NCBI GenBank assembly: GCA_002407675.1
Contig: DHNW01000032.1
Coordinates: 186,001-250,000 of the forward strand
Reading direction: 5' to 3'
DNA from: Ruminococcaceae bacterium UBA5406
Lineage (GTDB): Bacteria; Bacillota; Clostridia; Oscillospirales; Acutalibacteraceae
DNA length: 64,000 nt
The translations under genes were made by a program, and so were the position numbers. The stretch's first letter is position 1. Every line of letters begins with the position of its first letter. Shown here one piece after another: positions 34,733-42,764 of the stretch. Below the pieces are notes generated by a model. It was given only the letters and a program-made list of their open reading frames with translations. It was not told the DNA's origin and did no database searches.

Positions 34733-36439
34733 ATGAACCAGATGGCAATTATTCTTATGTCTTTTATTGGGTTTACATCTCTGGTGGCTCTGATCACTTT
34801 CTTCAAGACAAAAGAAAGCAACCTGGACACGGTCGACGGATATTTTCTGGGCGGGCGAAGTCTGCGCGGCGGAGTAATTGCCGGCTCTCTGCTTTTGACA
34901 AACCTGGCGGCTTCAAATTTTATCGGAATGTCGGCTCAGGCCTATGACTACAACATGTGCGTTATGGGCTGGGAAGTCGGCGCCGGAATTACGCTGGTCA
35001 TTGTGGCTTTATTCCTCGTCCCAAAATATCTGAAGCAAGGAATTACAACCATACCGGATTTTCTTGAGAGCCGTTTTGACAAAGGGACGAAGAATATAGT
35101 CACAATTTTATTTTTGGCCCTTTATATCGTGAATATGCTGCCCGTTACCCTGTATTCCGGTGCAGTGGCTCTCAGCCAGATTTTCCACATTGAAACAATC
35201 TTTCATGTTGACTATGCGCATGCAATCTGGGGTATGGTGTGGATTATCGGGATCATCGGCGCCTGCTATGCCGTATTCGGCGGACTGAAAGCCGTGGCCA
35301 TTTCGGATACCATTAACGGGATCGGACTGATTGTCGGGGGCCTGCTGGTTCCCATTTTCGGGCTGATTGCTCTGGGAAAAGGAAACGCCGGCGCAGGGTT
35401 TCAGCGCTTTTTAACTTCCACTCCGGAAAAGTTTAACTCGATCGGTTCAAACTCCGACCCTCTGCCGTTTTCTGCCACGCTGACGGGCCTTGTTCTTGTC
35501 AACCTGTATTACTGGGGCACGGATCAGTCGGTCATTCAGCGGGCTTTAGGAGCAGAAAACCTGAAAGAAGGGCAAAAGGGCGTTATGCTGGCCGGAGTGT
35601 ATAAAGTGTTTACTCCGTTTATTCTGATTATCCCGGGCATTATGGCCTTTCAGCTGCTGGGGGGCGGGATCAAGAACTCCGATCTGGTGTATCCTATTTT
35701 CGTCAATAAAGTCCTGCCGGCGCCCTTGATCGGGCTGGTCGCGGCAGCAATGATGGGGGCCATCCTCAGTACCTTTAACTCCGTGCTGAACTCGGCTTCA
35801 ACCTTGTTTGCCATGAATGTGTACAAACCGCGCTGGGGCAAAGGAAAAAGTGACGCGCAGCTGGTCAAGGCCGGCAAAATCTTTGCGATTGTCTTAGCTT
35901 TTGCAAGCATGTTCTGCGCCCCTTTTATTATGAACGCGCCAACCGGCCTGTACGATTACCTGCAAAAAGTTAACGGACTTTTCAACGTACCAATCTTTAC
36001 GGTGATCTTTATAGGCTATCTGACAAAGCGGGTTCCCCCTCTTGCGGCAAAAATTGTCCTTCCGTTTTTTATCATTACATACGGCCTGACCCAGACCGTG
36101 TGGCACACGGGGCTGCATTACCTGCACGTTTCCGCAATTCTGTTCGTGATCTCCTGCCTTATCATGGTTATCATCGGCAAAATTCATCCCATGGATCACG
36201 ACTTCACCTTGAAATCCTGCGGGTTGGTTGATATTCATCCCTGGAAATACCGCTTCCGCATGGCCGGATTCGTCATATGGCTGATGAACAACATGTACAT
36301 CGTATTCTCGAAGCTGGGGCTTGCGAAAACCGGCGGCCTCGACGGCGGAACGGCGCTGGCCGTCTGCATAAACACAGCTTTCTGCCTTGTGCTTTCTCTG
36401 CTGCTTGAGAAAAAATTCGTAAAAGCAACGGACGAATAA
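34733..36439 (+). CDS. Sodium:solute symporter (SSS/SGLT family)
   Basis: The 568-aa membrane protein has about 14 hydrophobic helices and the SSS family phrases DGYFLGGRSLRGGVIAGSLL, NLAASNFIGMSAQAYDYN, CYAVFGGLKAVAISDTINGI and YWGTDQSVIQRALGAENLKEGQKG. The last two closely resemble SGLT-type sugar carriers (vSGLT, YidK). It should import a sugar or related solute with Na+, but the substrate is not determined. It is inserted convergently between argC and argJ, with only 8 bp to the argC stop. Confidence 0.92.
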   Translation: MNQMAIILMSFIGFTSLVALITFFKTKESNLDTVDGYFLGGRSLRGGVIAGSLLLTNLAASNFIGMSAQAYDYNMCVMGWEVGAGITLVIVALFLVPKYLKQGITTIPDFLESRFDKGTKNIVTILFLALYIVNMLPVTLYSGAVALSQIFHIETIFHVDYAHAIWGMVWIIGIIGACYAVFGGLKAVAISDTINGIGLIVGGLLVPIFGLIALGKGNAGAGFQRFLTSTPEKFNSIGSNSDPLPFSATLTGLVLVNLYYWGTDQSVIQRALGAENLKEGQKGVMLAGVYKVFTPFILIIPGIMAFQLLGGGIKNSDLVYPIFVNKVLPAPLIGLVAAAMMGAILSTFNSVLNSASTLFAMNVYKPRWGKGKSDAQLVKAGKIFAIVLAFASMFCAPFIMNAPTGLYDYLQKVNGLFNVPIFTVIFIGYLTKRVPPLAAKIVLPFFIITYGLTQTVWHTGLHYLHVSAILFVISCLIMVIIGKIHPMDHDFTLKSCGLVDIHPWKYRFRMAGFVIWLMNNMYIVFSKLGLAKTGGLDGGTALAVCINTAFCLVLSLLLEKKFVKATDE

Positions 36440-36447
36440 ATTTCTTG

Positions 36448-37482
36448 CTAAAAGGCGGGGGGAAAGGCCGTAAGGCCGGCGGTTTCGGGGAAACCGAATG
36501 AAAGGTTCATATTCTGGACTGCCTGCCCCGCCGCGCCTTTGACCATATTGTCGATTGCCGAAACCGCAATGAACGTTCCCGTGCGCACATCCATGTGGAG
36601 CGAAATATCGCAGAAATTGGAAAGGCGCACATTCTTGATGTCTGCCGCGCGTCCTTCCGGCAGCAGCCGGATAAAATACTCCGGCCCGTATTTCGCCTGA
36701 TACGCCGCACGGATCTTCTCCATCGTCGCGCCGGGAGCCAGCTTTGCATAGCAGGTGGCGAGGATTCCCCGGCTGACTGGAAGAAGGTGCGGGACGAACG
36801 TCACGTGCATCTCCCTGCCCGCAATCCAGCGCAGGGTCTGTTCGATTTCCGGCGTGTGGCGGTGGCAGCCTACCTTATAGGCCGTCATACTTTCGTTCAG
36901 CTCCGGAAAATGGGTGTTCTGCGTCATTTTGCGCCCCGAACCCGTCACCCCGGAAGCACAGTCTGCGACAATCCCGTCCGGAAGGATCAGCCCGGATTCC
37001 AGCGCCGGAGCCAGCGCCAGCGGCACTGCCGTGGTGTAGCAGCCGGGATTGGCAATCAGTTTTTTCCCCCGGATCTTTTCGCGGAACAGCTCCGGAAGGC
37101 CGTAAACCGCCTCTTCATGCAGTTCCGGGTACCGGAACGTCCCTTTGTACCACTCCCGGTAATCGCCTTCGCGTTTCAGGCGGAAATCCGCGCCCAGGTC
37201 AATAAAGGTTTTTCCGGCTTCCCGGCAAAGTTTGGCCGGCTCCTGCGAAAGGCCGCTCGGCAGCGCAGCAAAAACGACGTTGCTCTTCTCCAGGACTTCT
37301 TCCTGCGTACCGCAGATCTTGTCGCAAAGGCCGTAATAGGCCGGGTAGACTTCGCTGAGCGGTTTCCCCGTATAGCTGACGGAACCGACCGCCGCCAGCT
37401 CCGCATCCGGATGCCCGCTCAGCAGCCGCACCAGTTCTGCGCCCGCGTAACCAGTCGCGCCCAAGATTCCCGCGCGAATCAT
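36448..37482 (-). CDS. argC: N-acetyl-gamma-glutamyl-phosphate reductase
   Basis: The 344-aa NADPH-dependent enzyme makes N-acetylglutamate semialdehyde. It has the N-terminal Rossmann GILGATGYAGAELVRLL, LPSGLSQEPAKL, the active cysteine in ANPGCYTTA, and HRHTPEIEQTL with VPHLLPVSRGILATCYA. It lies 96 bp downstream of argG, behind a double hairpin, and no independent promoter was seen in that gap. Confidence 0.96.
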   Translation of the reverse strand: MIRAGILGATGYAGAELVRLLSGHPDAELAAVGSVSYTGKPLSEVYPAYYGLCDKICGTQEEVLEKSNVVFAALPSGLSQEPAKLCREAGKTFIDLGADFRLKREGDYREWYKGTFRYPELHEEAVYGLPELFREKIRGKKLIANPGCYTTAVPLALAPALESGLILPDGIVADCASGVTGSGRKMTQNTHFPELNESMTAYKVGCHRHTPEIEQTLRWIAGREMHVTFVPHLLPVSRGILATCYAKLAPGATMEKIRAAYQAKYGPEYFIRLLPEGRAADIKNVRLSNFCDISLHMDVRTGTFIAVSAIDNMVKGAAGQAVQNMNLSFGFPETAGLTAFPPAF

Positions 37483-37514
37483 GTTTTCTGTCCCCTTTTA
37501 AATCTGATTTTTAT

Positions 37515-37574
37515 CTAAAAAAAGAAACGGGCGGACGAATCCGCCCGGGAGGCCGCCGGATCGCCGCGGCCTCC
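37515..37574 (-). terminator. Tandem hairpins between argG and argC
   Basis: Read leftward, a 9-bp stem GGAGGCCGC/GCGGCCTCC (37548-37574) is followed at once by an 8-bp stem CGGGCGGA/TCCGCCCG with a UUCG loop (37528-37547), then TTTCTTTTTTT. The second is a standard intrinsic terminator. argC would need readthrough, so this may set the argG:argC expression ratio. Confidence 0.88.
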
Positions 37575-37578
37575 AATT

Positions 37579-38808
37579 TTACTTTTTAAGCTTCTCAAAT
37601 TTTTGTTTTTTAAGAGCCTGAACGGTAATGGGCAGGCCGAACAGGTTGATAAACCCGTCTGCATCCGCCTGATTGTAGACATGGTCGGCACTGAACGTGG
37701 CAATCTCCTCGTCGTACAGAGAATACGGGGAAGAAACGCCCGCGTCAATGATATTGCCTTTATAGAGCTTCATCTTCACATCGCCAGTCACATTCTGCTG
37801 GGTTGAATCCACAAATGCGGAGAGCGCCTCGCGCAGAGGAGTAAACCACTTGCCGTCATAGACCAGTTCCGCGAATTTTTGACCTACGCCCTCTTTAAAG
37901 TGGTAGGTGTCACGGTCGAGGCAGAGCTCTTCCAGCTTCTGGTGCGCGTGGTATAAAATGGTGCCGCCGGGGGTTTCGTACACGCCGCGCGACTTCATGC
38001 CGACCAGCCTGTTTTCCACCAGATCCACAATGCCGACGCCGTTTGCACCGCCGATTTCATTCAGCTTTGCAACGAGATCCACGCCGCACAGCTTTTCGCC
38101 GTTCAGCTTGACCGGAACGCCCTTTTCAAAGGATACCGTCACATACGCCGGCTTGTCGGGGGCCTTCTCCGGCGATACGCCGAGTTCCAGGATTTTATCG
38201 TATTTCGGCTCGTTGGCGGGGTCCTCAAGATCCAGACCTTCATGGGACAGATGCCACAGGTTCTTGTCTTTGGAATAGTTCGTCTCTCTCGTGATATTCA
38301 GCGGGACATTGTGCGCTTCGGCATAATCGATCTCCTCGTCGCGGGACTTGAGATTCCAAATCCTCCACGGGGCAATGATCTTCATCTCCGGTGCAAAAGC
38401 CTTGATGGCCAGCTCGAAACGCACCTGATCGTTGCCTTTGCCCGTAGCCCCGTGCGCAATGGCGTCGGCACCTTCCGCCTTGGCAATATCCACCAGGCGT
38501 TTTGCAATCAGCGGCCTGGCAAATGAAGTCCCGAGAAGGTATTTTCCTTCGTAGACAGCCCCGGCTTTCAGGGTCGGCCAAATGTAGTCTTCCACAAGCT
38601 GCTTTTTTAAATCCGCAATGTACAGCTTAGAGGCTCCCGTCTTTTTCGCCTTTTCTTCAAGGCCGTTCAGTTCCGCGCCCTGCCCGACATCCGCCGCAAC
38701 GGCTACGATCTCGCAGTTGTCGTAATTTTCTTTCAGCCACGGGATGATTACTGATGTATCCAGACCGCCCGAATAGGCCAGGACAACCTTTTTAATCTTC
38801 TTTTCCAT
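37579..38808 (-). CDS. argG: Argininosuccinate synthase
   Basis: The 409-aa enzyme joins citrulline and aspartate using ATP. It shows the PP-loop AYSGGLDTSVIIPWL, then GADAIAHGATGKGNDQVRFE, MKIIAPWR, and YVTVSFEKGVPVKLNG. The start MEKKIKKVVLAYSGG (38808) lies behind AGGCGG; the 40 residues upstream in the open frame cover the promoter and ArgR box. No argH is seen in this window. Confidence 0.97.
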   Translation of the reverse strand: MEKKIKKVVLAYSGGLDTSVIIPWLKENYDNCEIVAVAADVGQGAELNGLEEKAKKTGASKLYIADLKKQLVEDYIWPTLKAGAVYEGKYLLGTSFARPLIAKRLVDIAKAEGADAIAHGATGKGNDQVRFELAIKAFAPEMKIIAPWRIWNLKSRDEEIDYAEAHNVPLNITRETNYSKDKNLWHLSHEGLDLEDPANEPKYDKILELGVSPEKAPDKPAYVTVSFEKGVPVKLNGEKLCGVDLVAKLNEIGGANGVGIVDLVENRLVGMKSRGVYETPGGTILYHAHQKLEELCLDRDTYHFKEGVGQKFAELVYDGKWFTPLREALSAFVDSTQQNVTGDVKMKLYKGNIIDAGVSSPYSLYDEEIATFSADHVYNQADADGFINLFGLPITVQALKKQKFEKLKK

Positions 38809-38860
38809 ATCTGTCAACCGCCTTTTCCGTATTGTTCCGTTCGTTTGTTTGCTTTTGATA

Positions 38861-38888
38861 TTCACAATTATACACCTGTTATTCAAAA
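38861..38888 (-). promoter_or_regulatory. argG promoter
   Basis: On the minus strand TTGATT is followed after 16 bp by TATAAT with TG just upstream, about 50-75 bp before the argG start. The ArgR box lies immediately upstream of the -35. Confidence 0.75.
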
Positions 38889-38901
38889 AATCAAGGGTTT
38901 T

Positions 38902-38919
38902 TATGAATAAATATTCAAT
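38902..38919. promoter_or_regulatory. ArgR/AhrC operator (ARG box)
   Basis: TATGAATAAATATTCAAT matches the 18-bp ARG-box pattern TNTGNATWWWWATNCANA at every fixed position except the last. It sits just upstream of the argG -35. ArgR/AhrC with arginine represses biosynthetic genes at such sites. No argR gene is in this window. Confidence 0.85.
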
Positions 38920-38954
38920 TTTTTTCATTGTAATCCGGACAAAAACAGGCGTTG

Positions 38955-38983
38955 TTGTAATTCTTGCAAAAATAGAATATGAT
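38955..38983 (+). promoter_or_regulatory. Promoter of the flavin reductase gene
   Basis: TTGTAA and TATGAT are spaced 17 bp apart and lie 50 bp upstream of the start codon. The region between this and the divergent argG promoter contains the ARG box. Confidence 0.65.
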
Positions 38984-39032
38984 AAAGAAAGAAAACGCCC
39001 GCTGACGGGCCGACTGCTAAAGGAGGATTTTT

Positions 39033-39548
39033 ATGAACGAATTTCAGGAAACCGCAATCGAAGACATGAAATTCAACCCGTTTACTATGATTAATAAAGA
39101 GTGGATGCTGGTGACGGCGGGAAACGCGGAAGCTTGCAACACCATGACGGCAAGCTGGGGTTCCCTCGGCGAGCTGTGGGGAAAATACGTCTCCACCATT
39201 TATATCCGCCCGACCCGCTACACGCTGGAATTTCTAAACCGGGAACCGTACTATTCCCTTTGCGTGTTCGGTGAAAAATACCGAGCGGCGCTGAACTACT
39301 GCGGAAGCCATTCGGGGCGCGGCGGCGACAAGATTAAGGCCGCGGGCCTCACCCCGGTTTTCGACGAAGCAGCCCCGTATTTCCAGGAAGCAAAGCTGGT
39401 TTTGATCTGCAAAAAGCTGTACCGGCAGGACTTTGATCCGGCATGCTTCCTTGATCCATCTTTGGATGCTGCGAACTATCCGAAAAAGGATTACCACAAG
39501 ATGTTCATCGGAAGCATTGAAAAAGTGCTGACGAAAGAACAACCGTGA
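39033..39548 (+). CDS. Flavin reductase / flavoredoxin-like FMN-binding protein
   Basis: The 171-aa protein has the split-barrel FMN-binding pattern: FNPFTMINKEWMLVTAGN, then NTMTASWGSLGELWGKYVS, IRPTRYTLEFLN and SLCVFGEKYRAALNYCGSHSG. These are features of flavin-reductase-like/flavoredoxin proteins in anaerobes. It probably handles electron transfer with bound FMN; the partner is unknown. The start follows AAAGGAGG. Confidence 0.85.
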   Translation: MNEFQETAIEDMKFNPFTMINKEWMLVTAGNAEACNTMTASWGSLGELWGKYVSTIYIRPTRYTLEFLNREPYYSLCVFGEKYRAALNYCGSHSGRGGDKIKAAGLTPVFDEAAPYFQEAKLVLICKKLYRQDFDPACFLDPSLDAANYPKKDYHKMFIGSIEKVLTKEQP

Positions 39549-40975
39549 AACGCCGGTGGCCCAAACGGGCGGCGGCTTTCGCGCTATGCGGGCTCGCGGC
39601 CTTTTTCGCGGCGGCCCCTGCCCGCGCCAATTCCGGCCCCGCACACTGGCAGAGCGCTCCGTCGCTTTCCATCACCCCGCTGAAGGACTGCCCTGTAACT
39701 GTAGCAGGGGAAGATTTGTTGTTTGACTTCACGCAAAAAACGAAGGGCAGTTTCAGCCCGGAGGCAAAAGTCACCGCGGCTTACCGGATGAAAAATCCAA
39801 CTGCGGAGCCGCTGACGGTTCAGATGGCATTCCCGCTGATCGCCAGCCTGAACGATTTGGCGGCGGCAGGCGGCGTGGAAATTTCGTCGGACGGGGTAAA
39901 ACTTCCATTTGAAATTTGCCCCGGCGATATAAAACCCTGCACCGGGCTTACGCACCACTACTACACGGAAAGCGGAGAGCTTGTAAAAAATCCGCTGCCC
40001 TCTTTTTCGCAGATCCTGAAAAGCGTGAGCCAAAAAACCGCCGGGCAAAACCGGTTCAAAGGGACGGGCACGCTTTACCGGATTTCGTATCCGGGAAATG
40101 CCTTTCTCAGCGCGAGTGTACAATCCAAGGGAACGGATGCCATCCTCCCAGGGGACAGCTTAAACGGAATTTCTGAAGGCGATGGAAAAATAACGTTGGA
40201 AAGTTCTGTCGGTTCGGGCCTTTCCGACGAATTTTCCTTCCTGATTTTCGGCGCGGGGACGCCGGAAGTAAAAGCTTATACGGATTCAAGCCGGAAAACA
40301 GTCTCACCCAAACCGCCGAGCGTGGAAACATCCCGGCAGAGCGCGGATGCGTTTTTCGCCGCACAGCTGGAAAAAAGCCGGATTTACCAGGCATTTCCGT
40401 CCAAAGCGTTCCTGTCGAGGCTGGTCTCGGCGGAGAAAGAAGAAGCCGAGGAGGCTTTGGACAAAGGGGAATCCGTCTACTCCGCCCATGGGATGTCACC
40501 CGTATTCGACGGAGACAACTGTGCTTATGATTTTTACGAACAGCCGCGCATCCTCGTCCTGGCTTATGAAGTGGCCTTCCCGGCGGGAGGGACGCGGGAT
40601 GTTTCGGTGAGCTACCCTATGAGCGGTTCGATGGAGTCCGAAAAAACGGCGGAGCCCATCTACACCTACGGCTATCTGCTGAATCCCGCAAAAGGCTGGG
40701 CGGATTTTCAAAATCTGAATATCCGCATTTTTCCGCCGGAAAAAGACCCGTATCTCGTAAAAAGCAGCCTTCCGTTTACCCGGTCGGCAAAGGGAGCGTA
40801 TACGGCAAAGTTCTCCGCACTGCCGGAAACCGATCTGGTATTCTCTCTTTATCAAAACCGGCAGGTCGAGGCCAAAAGCGGAAACCTTCCGCAAAAAATC
40901 GTAACCGTCCTCGCGGTGTCGGCTGTCCTTTTGGCCGCTCTGCTGCTTTACGGACGGATAAGAAAAACAAAATAG
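39545..40975 (+). CDS. Secreted, C-terminally membrane-anchored protein of unknown function
   Basis: A 476-aa protein starting at GTG, overlapping the previous stop as GTGA. It has a signal peptide (basic start, then AAAFALCGLAAFFAAAPARA). A long extracytoplasmic region contains strand-rich blocks such as VTAAYRMKNPTAEPLTVQMA and DVSVSYPMSGSMESEK. Near the end are one transmembrane helix (IVTVLAVSAVLLAALLLYG) and a short basic tail. This resembles the DUF4424 type of surface domain only loosely; I do not claim the family. Coupling to a flavin reductase is noted without explanation. Confidence 0.7.
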   Translation: MKRRWPKRAAAFALCGLAAFFAAAPARANSGPAHWQSAPSLSITPLKDCPVTVAGEDLLFDFTQKTKGSFSPEAKVTAAYRMKNPTAEPLTVQMAFPLIASLNDLAAAGGVEISSDGVKLPFEICPGDIKPCTGLTHHYYTESGELVKNPLPSFSQILKSVSQKTAGQNRFKGTGTLYRISYPGNAFLSASVQSKGTDAILPGDSLNGISEGDGKITLESSVGSGLSDEFSFLIFGAGTPEVKAYTDSSRKTVSPKPPSVETSRQSADAFFAAQLEKSRIYQAFPSKAFLSRLVSAEKEEAEEALDKGESVYSAHGMSPVFDGDNCAYDFYEQPRILVLAYEVAFPAGGTRDVSVSYPMSGSMESEKTAEPIYTYGYLLNPAKGWADFQNLNIRIFPPEKDPYLVKSSLPFTRSAKGAYTAKFSALPETDLVFSLYQNRQVEAKSGNLPQKIVTVLAVSAVLLAALLLYGRIRKTK

Positions 40976-41120
40976 CCGTCCGGCAGTGCCGGAAGATTCC
41001 CAGTATTCCGAATAGACGAAACTTTATGGAATAAATTCTGAAAAAGCGTTTACAATGATTATAATATCCGGTATGATGGAATCTACGCATGCAAAAACAT
41101 CAGCAACAAAAGGAGAAAGA

Positions 41121-41990
41121 ATGGGAGATTACGCAATTGTAACAGACTCGTCCTGCGATCTGCCGGCAGAAATAGCGGAAGAACTGGGAGTGACGGTTCT
41201 TCCGCTCTCGTTTGCCATTGGAGGAAAAGAATACCGCAATTATCCGGACCAAAGGGAAATGCCGCTTCAGGATTTTTATGCCCGTCTGCGCGCTGGAGAA
41301 CGGGCCACTACGTCCGCCGTGAACGTAGAATCCTTTAAAGGAGCCATGGAGCCGCTGCTGCAGGAGGGCAAGGACGTGCTTGTTCTGGCGTTTTCCTCTT
41401 CCCTTTCCAATACCTGCAACGCCGCGCAGATGGCGTGCCGGGAACTTTCGGAACAGTATCCCGACCGGAAGGTTCTCTGTGTGGACACACTGGCCGCATC
41501 GCTGGGTCAGGGAATGCTGGTTTACTACGCCGTGCAGCAGAAGCAAAAGGGCCAGAGCGCAGAGGAAGTGAAGGACTGGGCGGAGCAGAACCGGCTGCGC
41601 ATGTGCCACTGGTTTACTGTGGACGACCTGAACCACTTGAAGCGTGGGGGGCGTATTTCCGCCGCCACCGCACTGTTCGGCTCCATGCTGAACATCAAGC
41701 CGGTGCTGCATATGGACGACGCGGGCCACCTGGCCGCCATGGGAAAAGCGCGCGGGCGCAGGGCCTCGCTGGACGCGCTGGTTGACCGGATGGAGCAGAC
41801 CGCCGAAAAACCGGAAGAGCAAGTGGTTTTTATCAGCCACGGCGACGCGCCGGACGACGCGGAATATGTTTCTTCGGAGGTAAAGCGACGCATGGGTGTG
41901 AAGCGCGTGGTTATCGGAGAAATCGGGCCGGTGATCGGCGCCCACGGCGGGCCGGGAACCCTCGCGCTGTTCTTTTTCGGACACCGGTAA
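41121..41990 (+). CDS. DegV family fatty-acid-binding protein
   Basis: The 289-aa cytosolic protein opens YAIVTDSSCDLPAEIAEELG, has TSAVNVESFKGAMEPLL, the binding-site SSSLSNTCNAAQMA, HLKRGGRISAATALFGSMLNIKP, and a closing IGEIGPVIGAHGGPGTLALFF. These are diagnostic of DegV/FakB-like proteins, which present fatty acids to a kinase (FakA) in Gram-positives. No fakA is nearby. The start at 41121 follows AAGGAGAAAG; the 22 residues upstream are not conserved. Confidence 0.93.
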   Translation: MGDYAIVTDSSCDLPAEIAEELGVTVLPLSFAIGGKEYRNYPDQREMPLQDFYARLRAGERATTSAVNVESFKGAMEPLLQEGKDVLVLAFSSSLSNTCNAAQMACRELSEQYPDRKVLCVDTLAASLGQGMLVYYAVQQKQKGQSAEEVKDWAEQNRLRMCHWFTVDDLNHLKRGGRISAATALFGSMLNIKPVLHMDDAGHLAAMGKARGRRASLDALVDRMEQTAEKPEEQVVFISHGDAPDDAEYVSSEVKRRMGVKRVVIGEIGPVIGAHGGPGTLALFFFGHR

Positions 41991-42008
41991 GTTTCTCCCT
42001 CTTTTCAT

Positions 42009-42036
42009 TTGACTTTTCGCGGATCCGTGCTATAAT
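42009..42036 (+). promoter_or_regulatory. tRNA-Arg promoter
   Basis: TTGACT (42009-42014) and consensus TATAAT (42031-42036) are separated by 16 bp, with a TGC extension, 14 bp before the tRNA 5' end. Confidence 0.85.
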
Positions 42037-42050
42037 GAGTTGTACGGTAT

Positions 42051-42128
42051 CCGCCCGTAGCTAAGTCTGGATATAGCAGCAGATTCCGATTCTGAAGGCC
42101 GGGGGTTCGAATCCCTCCGGGCGGACCA
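42051..42128 (+). tRNA. tRNA-Arg (anticodon CCG)
   Basis: The cloverleaf can be drawn by hand. The acceptor stem is CCGCCCG/CGGGCGG with discriminator A and encoded CCA; the D-stem is GCTA/TAGC; the anticodon loop is TTCCGAT with CCG at 42086-42088. The T-arm is GGGGG-TTCGAAT-CCCTC. The anticodon stem's outermost pair is a G-A mismatch. It reads CGG arginine codons. It is transcribed alone, with its own promoter and terminator. Confidence 0.93.
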
Positions 42129-42134
42129 CTGAAA

Positions 42135-42167
42135 AACATGTGCCGGGAATTGGCGCATGTTTTTTTA
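42135..42167 (+). terminator. tRNA-Arg terminator
   Basis: AACATGTGCC and GGCGCATGTT form a 10-bp stem with one wobble pair and are followed by a T-run. Confidence 0.88.
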
Positions 42168-42239
42168 TCTATATTTATCTATAACTGAATATCTGATGAT
42201 TTTATGATATACTCGGTTCAGACTGTGAGGGTATCCCGA

Positions 42240-42668
42240 ATGGATTTGATTTATGCACCTGCAAAAGAAAGAGATATTGGGCCATTATTTCAGTTAAACA
42301 AGGACTTAATTGACCAATATGAGAATCTCTCTCAGATTGATTATTCCAAAGTTCTGTCGTGGGTCGGTGAAAAAATCAAAAAGCGCATCAGCGAATACAC
42401 CTGTATTTTTCGGGAAAATCGGAAAGTCGGCTACTACCGTTTTCATCCTGCCGAAGGAAAAATGGAATTAGATGATATATACATCTTTCCAGCATATCAA
42501 AACAAAGGAATCGGAAGTCAAGTTATCCGGAAATGCATTGCAGAAACCGGTTCGCCCATATTTCTCTATGTTTTTATTCGAAATACCAAAGCAGTTTCTT
42601 TCTATAAAAGGTTCGGTTTTGAAATCAAAGAAACGATCAGAGATTCACGATATATCATGGAAAGATAA
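42240..42668 (+). CDS. GNAT family N-acetyltransferase
   Basis: The 142-aa acetyltransferase has the acetyl-CoA loop in DIYIFPAYQNKGIGSQVIRK and the closing NTKAVSFYKRFGFEIKETI. The start at MDLIYAPAKERD (42240) is 9 nt from GAGGG. Codon usage looks more AT-rich than that of polA beside it, suggesting recent arrival, but this is by eye. Substrate unknown. Confidence 0.85.
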   Translation: MDLIYAPAKERDIGPLFQLNKDLIDQYENLSQIDYSKVLSWVGEKIKKRISEYTCIFRENRKVGYYRFHPAEGKMELDDIYIFPAYQNKGIGSQVIRKCIAETGSPIFLYVFIRNTKAVSFYKRFGFEIKETIRDSRYIMER

Positions 42669-42685
42669 ACGATCCATTACGTTTC

Positions 42686-42718
42686 GGGTTTGCCTCAAGG
42701 CAGGCCCTTATTTTTTTG
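42686..42718 (+). terminator. Terminator after the GNAT gene
   Basis: GGGTTTGCCT and AGGCAGGCCC pair with two wobbles, followed by TTATTTTTTT. The T-run merges into the polA promoter region. Confidence 0.7.
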
Positions 42719-42727
42719 ACCGGAACG

Positions 42728-42736
42728 TGCTATAAT
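42728..42736 (+). promoter_or_regulatory. Extended -10 promoter of polA
   Basis: TGCTATAAT lies about 30 bp upstream of the polA start. The nearby TTGACC is only 9 bp away, too close to serve as its -35. Confidence 0.5.
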
Positions 42737-42764
42737 AACTTTAATTACCATGCGGAGGGGCAAA

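Noticed and set aside
42716..42736. TTGACC with TATAAT as a complete polA promoter
   Set aside because: The spacing is only 9 bp; only the extended -10 can be supported.
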